A stretch of 14,141 nucleotides of DNA from Spirochaetaceae bacterium (GCA_031267955.1 JAIRYB010000014.1:1-14141), one strand, 5' to 3'. Shown: positions 1-7,240, counted from the first letter of the stretch. Numbers and translations are program-made. Notes: generated from the letters alone by a model not told the origin.

Positions 1-177
1 ACAAGGCTCAGGGAACAGGGCTGTAGAACCATAGTTTTCACCAATTCTACTAACCGCGATCTGCCCGCCCCCCGCGCCGACAGCTGGCAGGAAGCCGAAA
101 GGCTCGTAATGGAAGCCCACGAAGAGTGGACCACCGGCACCCTGGATCTGTTCGGCGCCGCAGGATACCGGAACTGA
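1..177 (+). CDS. C-terminal fragment of an unidentified protein (5' end outside window)
   Basis: An open frame enters from the window edge in frame 1 and ends at TGA 175-177, giving 58 residues and no start codon of its own. The visible tail contains TIVFTNSTNRDLPAPRADSW and ends in GTLDLFGAAGYRN. It is soluble in character, with an acidic helix-like stretch (QEAERLVMEAHEEW) and no membrane segment. I do not recognise the family, and 58 residues are too few to assign a role. The frame is supported by balanced amino-acid use and GC-rich third positions like the other genes here. No clear terminator follows; the next 370 bases are non-coding. Confidence 0.6.
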   Translation, partial: TRLREQGCRTIVFTNSTNRDLPAPRADSWQEAERLVMEAHEEWTTGTLDLFGAAGYRN

Positions 178-550
178 TGCGCTTTCCCGTTCAGAGGGGG
201 GCCTGTTACCGTATGGCGGGTCCGGTACGCGAAAAGCCGCCGTCCGGCCCCCCTGCGCGGGTTCTTAACAGAAACCGCATATAAGGCCCGGACCGAAGGT
301 CCACGTACAGGGGGGCGAATTTGCGCGACAAGGCGAAGCCCGATACTACCCGAACCCGCGGACCGAAGCCCGGGTGATGTAAATGCGGCGGCAAAATTAT
401 TGCGCTTATCCTTCCCGATTCAGGGGAACACTACCTTTCCACCCAGTTTTCCGATTTGGAAGGACAGCGCGGCGTATGGCCGGACCCGGCAAATTCCTGC
501 GCACCGGGGAGTCTTGGAAGCAGACCGGGGCGGCAGCGCCGAAGCGCGGG
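178..550. other. Non-coding stretch before repeat copy A
   Basis: No convincing gene was found. Short frames exist on both strands, but they lack ribosome binding sites and have arginine- and proline-rich compositions typical of GC-rich non-coding DNA. A small hairpin, GGACC-GAA-GGTCC, lies near 293-305. Two loosely similar pieces beginning GTATGGC (near 213 and 473) may be remnants of another repeat. Confidence 0.5.
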
Positions 551-963
551 CCGGCACGGACGCCGGGCTGTGACGGATCCATGAGTTTTGCGGAGCAAAA
601 CTCAAAGCAATAAAAACGGCATGGACGCCGTTTTCCGTCGCAGCCGGGCCGGCAGGACGCCAGCTGTGACAGATCCATGAGTTTTGCGGAGCAAAACTCA
701 AAGCAATGAAAACGGTAAGGACGCCGTTTTCCGGCGCAGCCGGGCCGGCACGGACGCCGGCTGCGACGGATCCATGAGTTTTGCGGAGCAAAACTCAAAG
801 CTGGAAATCCGCATGGATGCGGATTTCCAGCAGCGCAAGGGATTGAAGGGGGCGCGGAGCGCGCCACCGCAGGACCGGAGAAGAGGGGCGGTCCGAGGAG
901 GCCGGAGCGGGTACCGCGGAGCCCCGGAAAGCCCGGTCCGGCGCGCAGCGCCGGATGCGCCCA
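551..963 (+). repeat. Mosaic hairpin repeat, copy A (three tandem front units plus tail)
   Basis: Three tandem front units (551-648, 649-744, 745-about 831) each begin CCGGCA. Each carries the same 21-base hairpin with arms GAGTTTTGC and GCAAAACTC and loop GGA (583-603, 679-699, 776-796). Each is followed by a second hairpin whose sequence differs between units: arms AAAACGGC/GCCGTTTT at 613-634, GAAAACGG/CCGTTTTC at 708-731, and a 15-base-pair stem with a 2-base loop at 800-831. A tail (832-963) adds hairpins at 851-865 (GGCGCG/CGCGCC), 872-894 (GGACCG/CGGTCC) and 937-955 (TCCGGCGC/GCGCCGGA). The same order recurs, inverted, at 6850-7112, and the tail end recurs at 13716-13771. No transposase or clear terminal inverted repeats were seen. 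Frames crossing it give repetitive peptides (FEFCSAKLMD on the minus strand) that are probably not real proteins. Confidence 0.9.
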
Positions 964-1021
964 AAACAGGGGGTAAAATTAAATCCTTTAGGCTTGTAAT
1001 CCTGCTTTCCCGCTGCCTGCC

Positions 1022-3640
1022 TTACATGGCGTGGAGGAGTTCGCGGGGTTTTGATCCCTGGGCCGGGCCTACAAGGCCCCGCGCCGCCATATCTTCCACG
1101 ATACGCGCCGCGCGGTTATAGCCTATTTTGAGGCGGCGCTGGATATAGCTGGCGCTGGCCTTGCCCTGCTGCATGACTATTTCCAGGGCTTTGTCGTAAA
1201 GCGGGTCTTCCCCGTCCGAGAAAAGCGAGGGATCGTTTTCATCGTCATCTTCATCGTAGAAGATTTCGTCGTCTATATAGTCCGGCTCGCCCAGGTTTTT
1301 TACGTACTCTACCACCCGCTCAACCTCTTCTTCGGAGATAAAGGCCCCCTGCATACGGATCGGGAAGGGGTCCACCACCCCGGCGTAGAGCATGTCCCCC
1401 TTGCCGAGCAGTTTTTCCGCGCCTATCTGGTCGATGATGATTCTGCTGTCCATCTTGCTTGCCACCATGAAGGCGATGCGGCTGGGGATGTTCGCCTTGA
1501 TAAGCCCGGTGATTACGTCGATGGAGGGCCGCTGGGTGGCGAGTACCAGGTGTATGCCTACGGCGCGGCTCATGGCCGCAAGCCTGGCGACCGTGCTTTC
1601 CATTTCCTTGCCGGTGGTGACCATGAGGTCGGCAAATTCGTCGATCACGATTACGATGTAGGGCATGTGCTCGGCGGCGATATTCCGTTCTTTGATACGT
1701 CTGTTGTAGCTCTTGACATCCCTGACGCCCATGGAATCCAGGCAGGCGTAACGCCGCTCCATTTCGAAAAGGCAGTACTGTAACGCCTGGAAGGCCCGCT
1801 TGGGTTCGGTGATGACCGGTGTAAGGAGATGGGGAATGTCGTTGTAGAGCTTGAGTTCCACGATCTTGGGGTCGATGAGGATGAGCCGGCAGTCAACCGG
1901 GGAGCGCTGGTACAGGATCGAGAGTATCAGGGAATTGACGCACACGGACTTTCCGGAACCTGTGGAACCCGCGATAAGCAGGTGGGGCGTCTGGGCAAGG
2001 TCCACGGTCTGCGCCTCGCCGGTAATGTCCTTGCCGAGCACTACGGGAATTTCCTGCTTTTTCGCCCTGCTGTCGCGCCGCAGTTCCCCTTCGATTATCT
2101 CCCTGAAAGAAACGATATTCCGTTTTTTGTTCGGCACTTCGATGCCTACGGCGTGTTTTCCGGGTATGGGCGCTACGATGCGCACCGAAGACGCGGCGAG
2201 GCGCAGGGCGATATTGTCCTGAAGGTTCGTTATTTTTGAAAGTTTTACCCCCGGCGCGGGAAGAATCTCGAACATGGTAATGACCGGCCCCTTCTTGATG
2301 CCGGTCACCTCCGCCTGTATGTTGAATTCCTCAAGGGTTTCCCTGAGGATCACGGCGGCGAATTCAGTGCCCTGGTCGATGATCCAGTACTGGCCGTCCG
2401 GGTATTGGTTGAGTATGCCTTCTACAGGTATCTGGTAACGTCCGTCCCTGAATTTTTTTTTTGCCATAAGGGAGGCGGGGGCCACCGCGCCGGGCGCTGT
2501 CCGGAGGGGCACGGGCGAGTCGAATTCCGCCTCGGCTTCCCCGGCTAATTCCCCGGCTAATTCCCCGGCGCGTATTGCCTTGGCATCGGCCGATGCCGGC
2601 TTCCGGGGCGGGACCGATTCAAAAGGGATCGCCGCGTTTTTCGGCAGAATCGCCGCAACCGCCGCCACAAGTTCCGCCTCGTCCTGGGGAAGCTTTTCAA
2701 ATTCCGCTTCGTCCGGGAAATATTCGCCGGATACTTCCGCGGATATTTCTATAGAGGTATCCGCCCGATCGGGGGATTCCCCGCCCGCGGGCTGGCCGGC
2801 GTTCCCGCCCCTGTCCGCGCTTTCAGGCAGGGGGATTCTCCCGGAATAGACGGTCCCGCCGGCCGGGGAACCTGATGACCATGACACAGCCTGTTCCAGT
2901 TCCTCAAGGGCTCTGGCGCTTGCCAGGGGCCTGGGACTGGGAAAGCTGACGGCGGCGGGAACCCCGCTTTTTTCCGGCTCTGGCCCGGGCGCGGCGCTGC
3001 TGCCCTTGTCCCCGGTGGCGCTGCCGCTGTTTTCAACGGAACGCGGCCCGGGGAGGTACTTGATAATTTTGCCCTCCCGCTCCCGGGCAGGAGCTTCCGC
3101 GGCGCCGGGAGAAAAATTCTTCCCGGAATAGTCCTTTGCGTCCCTTGTTTTTTTGGCTTTCGCCGCCGCCACGGCCGCCAGTTCGGGGAAGATCAGGGGG
3201 ATAAAGGCGCGGATGATCATCCCCTCCACAAAGGCAAGGAGGACCATGAAGAAGCTGAACCCGGCTTTGCCGGCTTTTTGGAGGACCGGGAAGCGATCCG
3301 CCTGGTAATTGAAATCCTGGATAAAGCCTATGCCGATGGCTAAAGTCATAAAGGGGATGATGGCCGCCGCGAGGACAAAGATACGATCCGGGCGATAGGA
3401 GGGGGCCGCCAGAATAACCGCCGCCCATACAAGATAAGCGGGGATAAGGAAGGCCAGCGCCCCGTAGGACTGCACGAAAAAATTTCCTAAACCCTGGCCG
3501 ATAAACGGCAGATTGAACAGCGCCCCAATAATGGAAAAAACCAGAACCAAAGCCGCGGCCCCCAAAACCAGGGTTCCGCCGACCGCGGCGACACGGTACT
3601 TTTTATCTGCCTGGGGCCTAAAATAATCTTTTACCGGCAC
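1022..3640 (-). CDS. ftsK: DNA translocase FtsK/SpoIIIE
   Basis: ATP-driven, septum-anchored double-stranded DNA pump that clears and aligns the chromosome termini during division. The 872-residue protein has four N-terminal membrane segments (about 17-41, 52-79, 85-108, 125-150). A low-complexity Pro/Ala/Glu linker follows (about 160-395), then the RecA-like motor with Walker A GSTGSGKS (557-564) and Walker B IVIVIDEFADLM (about 662-673). The C-terminal gamma winged helix (about 810-872, with YIQRRLKIGYNRAARIVEDM) is the part that reads polar KOPS sites and contacts XerD in studied relatives. Length and order are normal for bacterial FtsK. The start is GTG at 3640, with AAAAGGAG (3649-3656) 8 bases upstream. 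It is the last gene of a minus-strand operon, 39 bases after the transglycosylase gene. The linker holds a short GELA tandem repeat (2540-2572). Confidence 0.97.
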   Translation of the reverse strand: MPVKDYFRPQADKKYRVAAVGGTLVLGAAALVLVFSIIGALFNLPFIGQGLGNFFVQSYGALAFLIPAYLVWAAVILAAPSYRPDRIFVLAAAIIPFMTLAIGIGFIQDFNYQADRFPVLQKAGKAGFSFFMVLLAFVEGMIIRAFIPLIFPELAAVAAAKAKKTRDAKDYSGKNFSPGAAEAPAREREGKIIKYLPGPRSVENSGSATGDKGSSAAPGPEPEKSGVPAAVSFPSPRPLASARALEELEQAVSWSSGSPAGGTVYSGRIPLPESADRGGNAGQPAGGESPDRADTSIEISAEVSGEYFPDEAEFEKLPQDEAELVAAVAAILPKNAAIPFESVPPRKPASADAKAIRAGELAGELAGEAEAEFDSPVPLRTAPGAVAPASLMAKKKFRDGRYQIPVEGILNQYPDGQYWIIDQGTEFAAVILRETLEEFNIQAEVTGIKKGPVITMFEILPAPGVKLSKITNLQDNIALRLAASSVRIVAPIPGKHAVGIEVPNKKRNIVSFREIIEGELRRDSRAKKQEIPVVLGKDITGEAQTVDLAQTPHLLIAGSTGSGKSVCVNSLILSILYQRSPVDCRLILIDPKIVELKLYNDIPHLLTPVITEPKRAFQALQYCLFEMERRYACLDSMGVRDVKSYNRRIKERNIAAEHMPYIVIVIDEFADLMVTTGKEMESTVARLAAMSRAVGIHLVLATQRPSIDVITGLIKANIPSRIAFMVASKMDSRIIIDQIGAEKLLGKGDMLYAGVVDPFPIRMQGAFISEEEVERVVEYVKNLGEPDYIDDEIFYDEDDDENDPSLFSDGEDPLYDKALEIVMQQGKASASYIQRRLKIGYNRAARIVEDMAARGLVGPAQGSKPRELLHAM

Positions 3641-3648
3641 AAAAACGG

Positions 3649-3656
3649 CTCCTTTT
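3649..3656 (-). promoter_or_regulatory. Ribosome binding site fixing the GTG start of ftsK
   Basis: The minus strand reads AAAAGGAG here, 8 bases before GTG at 3640. It decides for this GTG, which would otherwise be a less obvious start. Confidence 0.75.
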
Positions 3657-3679
3657 CTTTTGCCTTCTGTAGATACGGC

Positions 3680-5770
3680 TTATTTCAGTATATCGGCAAT
3701 TACAGCCTCCACCGTAAGATCATAATAGAGAAATCCGTACACCGCCGCGGCGGCCGCCACTTTCCGGACATATTCCCGGGTTTCGGCGAATTCCGCGGTT
3801 TCCACAAAAAGGTCCGCCGGAAGTTCCGGCGCTTCCGCCCGCCAGCGGCGGACCCGGCCCATCCCGCCGTTGTAGGCGAGCAGGGCAAGCAGGGGATTCT
3901 GCATCCGGCCGAGGAGGTAGCGCAGGTAGAAGGCCCCCAGGTGTATGTTGGCGCGGGGATCGGTCAGATCGACGCCCCCTTCCCGGCGGTAATCCGCGCC
4001 GCCCTGCCGCGCGAGCCGCCCTGCCATTTCCGCCGCCGTATCCGGCATAAGCTGGGTAAGGCCCACTGCCCCGGCCCGCGAGCCGATACCCGGCGCGAAG
4101 GCGCTTTCGGTACGGATAAGGCCGAAAAGAAGCCAGGGGGGTATTCCAAATTCCCCGGCATATTCTTCCACCGGCTCAAGGAAGGGGCGGGGGTAACAGA
4201 GTTCCAGATCCCCGCGGGTTGGCTCGTAGCCGTCCTGATCCATATAAAACCCGGCAAGCCTGATAGATTCGTCCCAGATCCCCGCCTTTTGCAGGGCTTC
4301 CGCCAGGGCCCGCAGCTCGTCCGCCCGGAGTTCCTGCCGGTACTTCGTGATATAGGGCAGGGCAAATTCAGAGGCCCCGCGGCCGAAAAAACCCAGGAGG
4401 AATTCCATCAGTTCGGGATGGGAAAAGCCGGGGGCCTGCCCCGGGGAAACTGCGGGATCGGGGCCGGGCGGGGCCGGGAGCGCCCTTCCAAGTTTAAGGG
4501 CGGAAATGGCCTGATAATAGAAAGATCCTTGCTTTTCATCAAAAACCGTTCGGTAAAATTCTTCCGGCCTTGCCCCGCCGAAATAACCGGCTTCCGAAGC
4601 CCGCCCCAGAATATAGCCGTACTGGGCGCGGGCCGGGCCCGGCTTGAGCATCCGGTATACTTCGAGCAGGGCCTGCCAGCTCCCCTGGGACGCAAGGTGC
4701 CGGGCCAGGCGGTCCAGTATATCGTCAAAATCAGCGGCCCTGTGCCAGCGGGGAATCCAGGTTTCAAGGAGGCCGGCCACTTCGCCCGGCCTGTCCCGGA
4801 GCGCCATGCTGAGTATGTACCAGATACAGGCGTCCGCCTGCAAAGCGTCCGGGGCTTTTTCCACGGCCCGGCTGAAAAGGCCCGTTGCCGTTTCATGGCG
4901 GCCCCGCTGGCGTTCTATCCTGCCCGCAAAGTAGAGGAGCCTGTAGGCAAGCAGACTCCGGGCCGGGCCGTCCGGCATTCCGGCGGGTCCGGGCTGGCCG
5001 GATACGGGTTGGCCTGCCGCGGGCGGCATAGCGGCGGCGGGTTCCGGGTCGCGCAGGCTTTCCTCCCATTCCAGAAACAGCTCCGTCCCCGCGCCGCTGT
5101 TATCCCCGAACTGGAAACTCCGCCCCAGGCCGGTGAGCAATTCCGGGTACCGGAAAAACAGGGCCGGTTCCGCTTCCAGCGCCGCCCTGAAATGCTCCAG
5201 CGCCGGGGCAAAGGCCGATCGGGCAAGCGACAGCCGCCCCGCCACGGCGGCCGATTCGGCCTTTGTAAAAAGGGGGCCTTCCGCGCCGCCGGCGCGTTCC
5301 AGGGCCCAGAGGTAAAGAGGGTCCACCGGCTCCGAAAGAAAAACCGCCGCCGCTTCCGGGTTTGTGCCCGTGTCCGTCCCGGCCCTGCCCGCAAGCTGCG
5401 CCAGCGCCCGGCCCCACGGCGCAGGGAGGGCTGGGACAAGACGGGAAAGAAGATCGGGGTCCGGAAATTCGGGGAGCAGGGGCAAAAGACGGCGGGCGGC
5501 CTCTTCCCGGACAACGGGGTTGCCGCCGAGCGCGGTCCTGTAAAGGGCGGCGGCGTCCGCGCGGTTCTTTTCCCCGTCCGGGGCATGTTCGGCAAGAATC
5601 GCGGCATAAAACACTTCGCCGGGCGAAGCGATACCCCAGCTTTGGCAGGAGGAAAAAACCAGAATCAGGCAAAAACAGCAGAAAAGAAACCGTTTAATTT
5701 CTTGGCGGTATCCTGATTGTGGTCCCTGAGATGATAAGGTCCGGATTTCGTATGCCGTTATAGCGGGCAA
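3680..5770 (-). CDS. Lytic transglycosylase lipoprotein (GH23/SLT family) with a helical-repeat N-terminal region
   Basis: Predicted peptidoglycan lytic transglycosylase, cleaving the MurNAc-GlcNAc bond with 1,6-anhydro product formation. The C-terminal SLT domain (about 535-690) shows the family motifs: catalytic Glu555 in RTESAF, then GLTQLMP, YNGG and TREYVRKV. The preceding 450 residues are Ala/Leu-rich helices resembling the TPR-like superhelix of Slt70-type enzymes. A signal peptide KRFLFCCFCLILVFSSC has a relaxed spirochete-type lipobox, so the enzyme is probably a lipoprotein. The only standard start in frame is TTG at 5770, which overlaps the upstream gene by 77 bases, has no visible ribosome binding site, and puts 25 extra residues before the signal peptide. 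An ATT at 5698-5696 would give MKRFLF... and overlap the upstream TAA by one base; see findings. Second gene of the operon, followed by ftsK. Confidence 0.9.
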   Translation of the reverse strand: MPAITAYEIRTLSSQGPQSGYRQEIKRFLFCCFCLILVFSSCQSWGIASPGEVFYAAILAEHAPDGEKNRADAAALYRTALGGNPVVREEAARRLLPLLPEFPDPDLLSRLVPALPAPWGRALAQLAGRAGTDTGTNPEAAAVFLSEPVDPLYLWALERAGGAEGPLFTKAESAAVAGRLSLARSAFAPALEHFRAALEAEPALFFRYPELLTGLGRSFQFGDNSGAGTELFLEWEESLRDPEPAAAMPPAAGQPVSGQPGPAGMPDGPARSLLAYRLLYFAGRIERQRGRHETATGLFSRAVEKAPDALQADACIWYILSMALRDRPGEVAGLLETWIPRWHRAADFDDILDRLARHLASQGSWQALLEVYRMLKPGPARAQYGYILGRASEAGYFGGARPEEFYRTVFDEKQGSFYYQAISALKLGRALPAPPGPDPAVSPGQAPGFSHPELMEFLLGFFGRGASEFALPYITKYRQELRADELRALAEALQKAGIWDESIRLAGFYMDQDGYEPTRGDLELCYPRPFLEPVEEYAGEFGIPPWLLFGLIRTESAFAPGIGSRAGAVGLTQLMPDTAAEMAGRLARQGGADYRREGGVDLTDPRANIHLGAFYLRYLLGRMQNPLLALLAYNGGMGRVRRWRAEAPELPADLFVETAEFAETREYVRKVAAAAAVYGFLYYDLTVEAVIADILK

Positions 5771-6683
5771 TGCGGGAGTAAAGCCAGGGGTTGCGATAGA
5801 ATGCCTCCGAAATATCCCAAAGTGTATCGCCCCAGCGGATCCTGTAAGCGACCCCGTTTCTCGGGATCACCGCCGGAGTATTGTAGGAGGATACCGGCGC
5901 GGAAGAGCGCCCCCTGCGTGAAACCGCCGGCGCCGGCGCGTCCTGCGCGCTTTGCGCGGGCTCGGCGGGTTCAATTACCAGGACAGGCGCGGGGGCCGGT
6001 TCCTCTGTTTTCGCGGGCTGTTCCGCCGCGGGCCTGGGCGCCGGTTCGTCCGCCCCGGCGGGCTGTCGCGGCGCGGGGGCCGGTTCCTCGGTTCTCGCGG
6101 GCCGCTCCGCCGCGGGCCTGGGCACCGGCCTGGCCCTGGACGGCCCGCTCCTGAGCAGGAAAAACCAAACCGCCAGGACGGTCAGGATAATCGCCAGCCC
6201 GATAATAATGATAAGAATCCAGGGCATCTTTTTCTTCTTTTTCTTTTCCCGCATCAGCGAAGCCTTTTCATAAAGCCCCTGGGGCGGCAATTCCGACTGG
6301 TCCAGTTCAAAATCCGGAATATCAAAATCCTGGCCGCCCACATCCAGGGATTTCAGGGACACGATCAGGTGCAGATGTTCGGCGTTGGCCGAAGAATCCA
6401 AATCCATGGCGCTCGCGGCCAGCTCTCCGTTTTCGTTCGAAGAAATAACAAGCTCGATCGAAGGATCGCCTTTAAGCCTGGGTTTGATATTTTCAACCAC
6501 AATACTCCCGATGTACTGGGAGTCGGTCATGGAGTGCATCAGGCTCCGGTACAGATCTATCTGCATACTTTCCTGGGAGTCATGTACGGTGGTCAGGATC
6601 AGCCTTTTTTTTACATGGGAATTCTCTTCAAGAATAGAAAAAAAATCGCCGTTCGCGATCTTTATGCCAATAGTAGCTGCCAT
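5694..6683 (-). CDS. Membrane-anchored LysM protein with an Hsp70 substrate-binding-like cytoplasmic domain
   Basis: 329 residues. Residues 3-110 resemble the beta-sandwich substrate-binding domain of DnaK: GIKI...NGD, EENSHVKKRLILTTVHDSQE, YIGSIVVENIKP, KGDPSIELVI, ENGELAASAMD line up with GIET, AKNTTIP...STAEDNQ, LGQFNLDGINP, RGMPQIEVTF, DGILHVSAKD. The Hsp70 ATPase domain and helical lid are absent. A lysine run (147-152) and one membrane helix (about 153-178) predict a cytoplasmic N-terminus. The periplasmic part is a Pro/Ala/Glu-rich spacer (180-260) with two copies of an 18-residue repeat (188-205, 216-233), then a LysM peptidoglycan-binding domain (278-327; YRIRWGDTLWDIS...NPDLIISGTTIRIP). 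The ATG start has AAAGGAG 8 bases upstream (6692-6698). First gene of the operon. LysM and topology are clear; the Hsp70-like assignment is by eye but convincing in pattern. Confidence 0.88.
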   Translation of the reverse strand: MAATIGIKIANGDFFSILEENSHVKKRLILTTVHDSQESMQIDLYRSLMHSMTDSQYIGSIVVENIKPRLKGDPSIELVISSNENGELAASAMDLDSSANAEHLHLIVSLKSLDVGGQDFDIPDFELDQSELPPQGLYEKASLMREKKKKKKMPWILIIIIGLAIILTVLAVWFFLLRSGPSRARPVPRPAAERPARTEEPAPAPRQPAGADEPAPRPAAEQPAKTEEPAPAPVLVIEPAEPAQSAQDAPAPAVSRRGRSSAPVSSYNTPAVIPRNGVAYRIRWGDTLWDISEAFYRNPWLYSRIARYNGIRNPDLIISGTTIRIPPRN

Positions 6684-6691
6684 TGGACCCG

Positions 6692-6812
6692 CTCCTTTAA
6701 GCCTTTATTCGCAGTGGGGTCTAATACCCCGCCCCTTGGGGCGATTCAATTCCTTCGCCAATGATGGCGGGGTTCTTCATTCAACTTTAGACGCCGCCGG
6801 TTTGATTGTCAA
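6692..6812 (-). promoter_or_regulatory. Promoter and structured 5' leader of the lysM-transglycosylase-ftsK operon
   Basis: The minus strand carries a perfect -35 TTGACA (6807-6812), a 17-base spacer and a -10 TAAAGT (6784-6789). Transcription would begin near 6777, leaving a leader of about 94 bases. The leader holds three small hairpins in series: CGCCA/TGGCG, CGCCCC/GGGGCG (the second near 6730-6743) and GGGGT/ACCCC (near 6716-6730). The ribosome binding site AAAGGAG is at 6692-6698. A GGGTC next to it could pair with the GACCC arm of the last hairpin, so alternative pairing near the start is conceivable. Confidence 0.65.
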
Positions 6813-6849
6813 CAGTTCCGCAGCCATTCAGGACAGGCGTCTTTTTCAA

Positions 6850-7112
6850 TCGGGCGCATCCGGCGCTGCGCGCCGGACCGGGCTTTCCGGGGCTCCGCGT
6901 GCCCGCCCGCTCCGGCCTCCTCGGACTGTCCTTTCGGGCCAGTCCTGCGGTGGCCGCTTCGCGCCCCTCCCATCCCTTGCGCTGCTGAAATTCCGCTTCC
7001 ATGCGGATTTTCAGCTTTGAGTTTTTGCGTAGCAAAAACTCATGGATCTATTGCAGCCGGCGTCCTGCCGGCCCGGCTGCGCCGGAAAGCGGCATCCCTG
7101 CCGTTTTTCAGC
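6850..7112 (-). repeat. Mosaic hairpin repeat, copy B (inverted relative to copy A)
   Basis: Read on the minus strand this is colinear with copy A, but with one full front unit instead of three. Its hairpins sit at 7019-7041 (arms GAGTTTTTGC/GCAAAAACTC, loop GTA), 6984-7015 (13-base-pair stem, one mismatch), 6923-6945 (GGACTG/CAGTCC) and 6859-6877 (TCCGGCGC/GCGCCGGA). Compared with copy A, the first stem is one pair longer on both arms, and the 6923-6945 stem has a C-G to T-A pair swap. Tail sequence between the hairpins is nearly identical to A. The copy lies just upstream of the lysM operon promoter. Confidence 0.9.
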
Positions 7113-7240
7113 ATTAGCCGGATACCAGTCTATATTATCGGTAGTATAGGGGAAATTCTAAAAACCGGGAATTTCCCGCAAAACCGGGACGCCCCAGGAA
7201 CTCGCCGCGCTTTACGCAAAAAACGCAAAAAAATTTCCCG
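7113..7240. other. Intergenic stretch upstream of the lamin-tail lipoprotein gene
   Basis: No gene was seen. An AT-rich patch with -10-like hexamers (TATATT at 7131-7136, TAGTAT at 7142-7147) lacks a good -35 partner at 17 bases. Two A-tracts about 9 bases apart (7217-7233) may bend the DNA. The promoter of the downstream gene is probably in this stretch, but I cannot place it. Confidence 0.35.

Noticed and set aside
551..831. Tandem units resembling a short CRISPR array
   Set aside because: The period is 96-98 bases, most of each unit is repeated and not only a short core, there are only three units, and no cas genes are present.
406..1121. Several overlapping frames on both strands, up to 153 residues, across repeat copy A
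   Set aside because: They translate the repeat itself, giving the peptide FEFCSAKLMD over and over. They have no ribosome binding sites and are explained by the hairpin units.
3941..5716. Plus-strand frame of 591 residues opposite the transglycosylase gene
   Set aside because: It is a shadow of the GC-rich antisense frame; the minus-strand product has clear GH23 motifs and this one has none.
5952..6764. Plus-strand frame of 270 residues opposite the LysM gene
   Set aside because: Arg/Gly/Pro-rich antisense shadow of the Pro/Ala/Glu spacer, with no start signals.
551..7112. Composite transposon bounded by copies A and B
   Set aside because: No transposase, target-site duplication or defined terminal inverted repeats were found, and the enclosed genes are core functions. 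Kept only as an inversion possibility.
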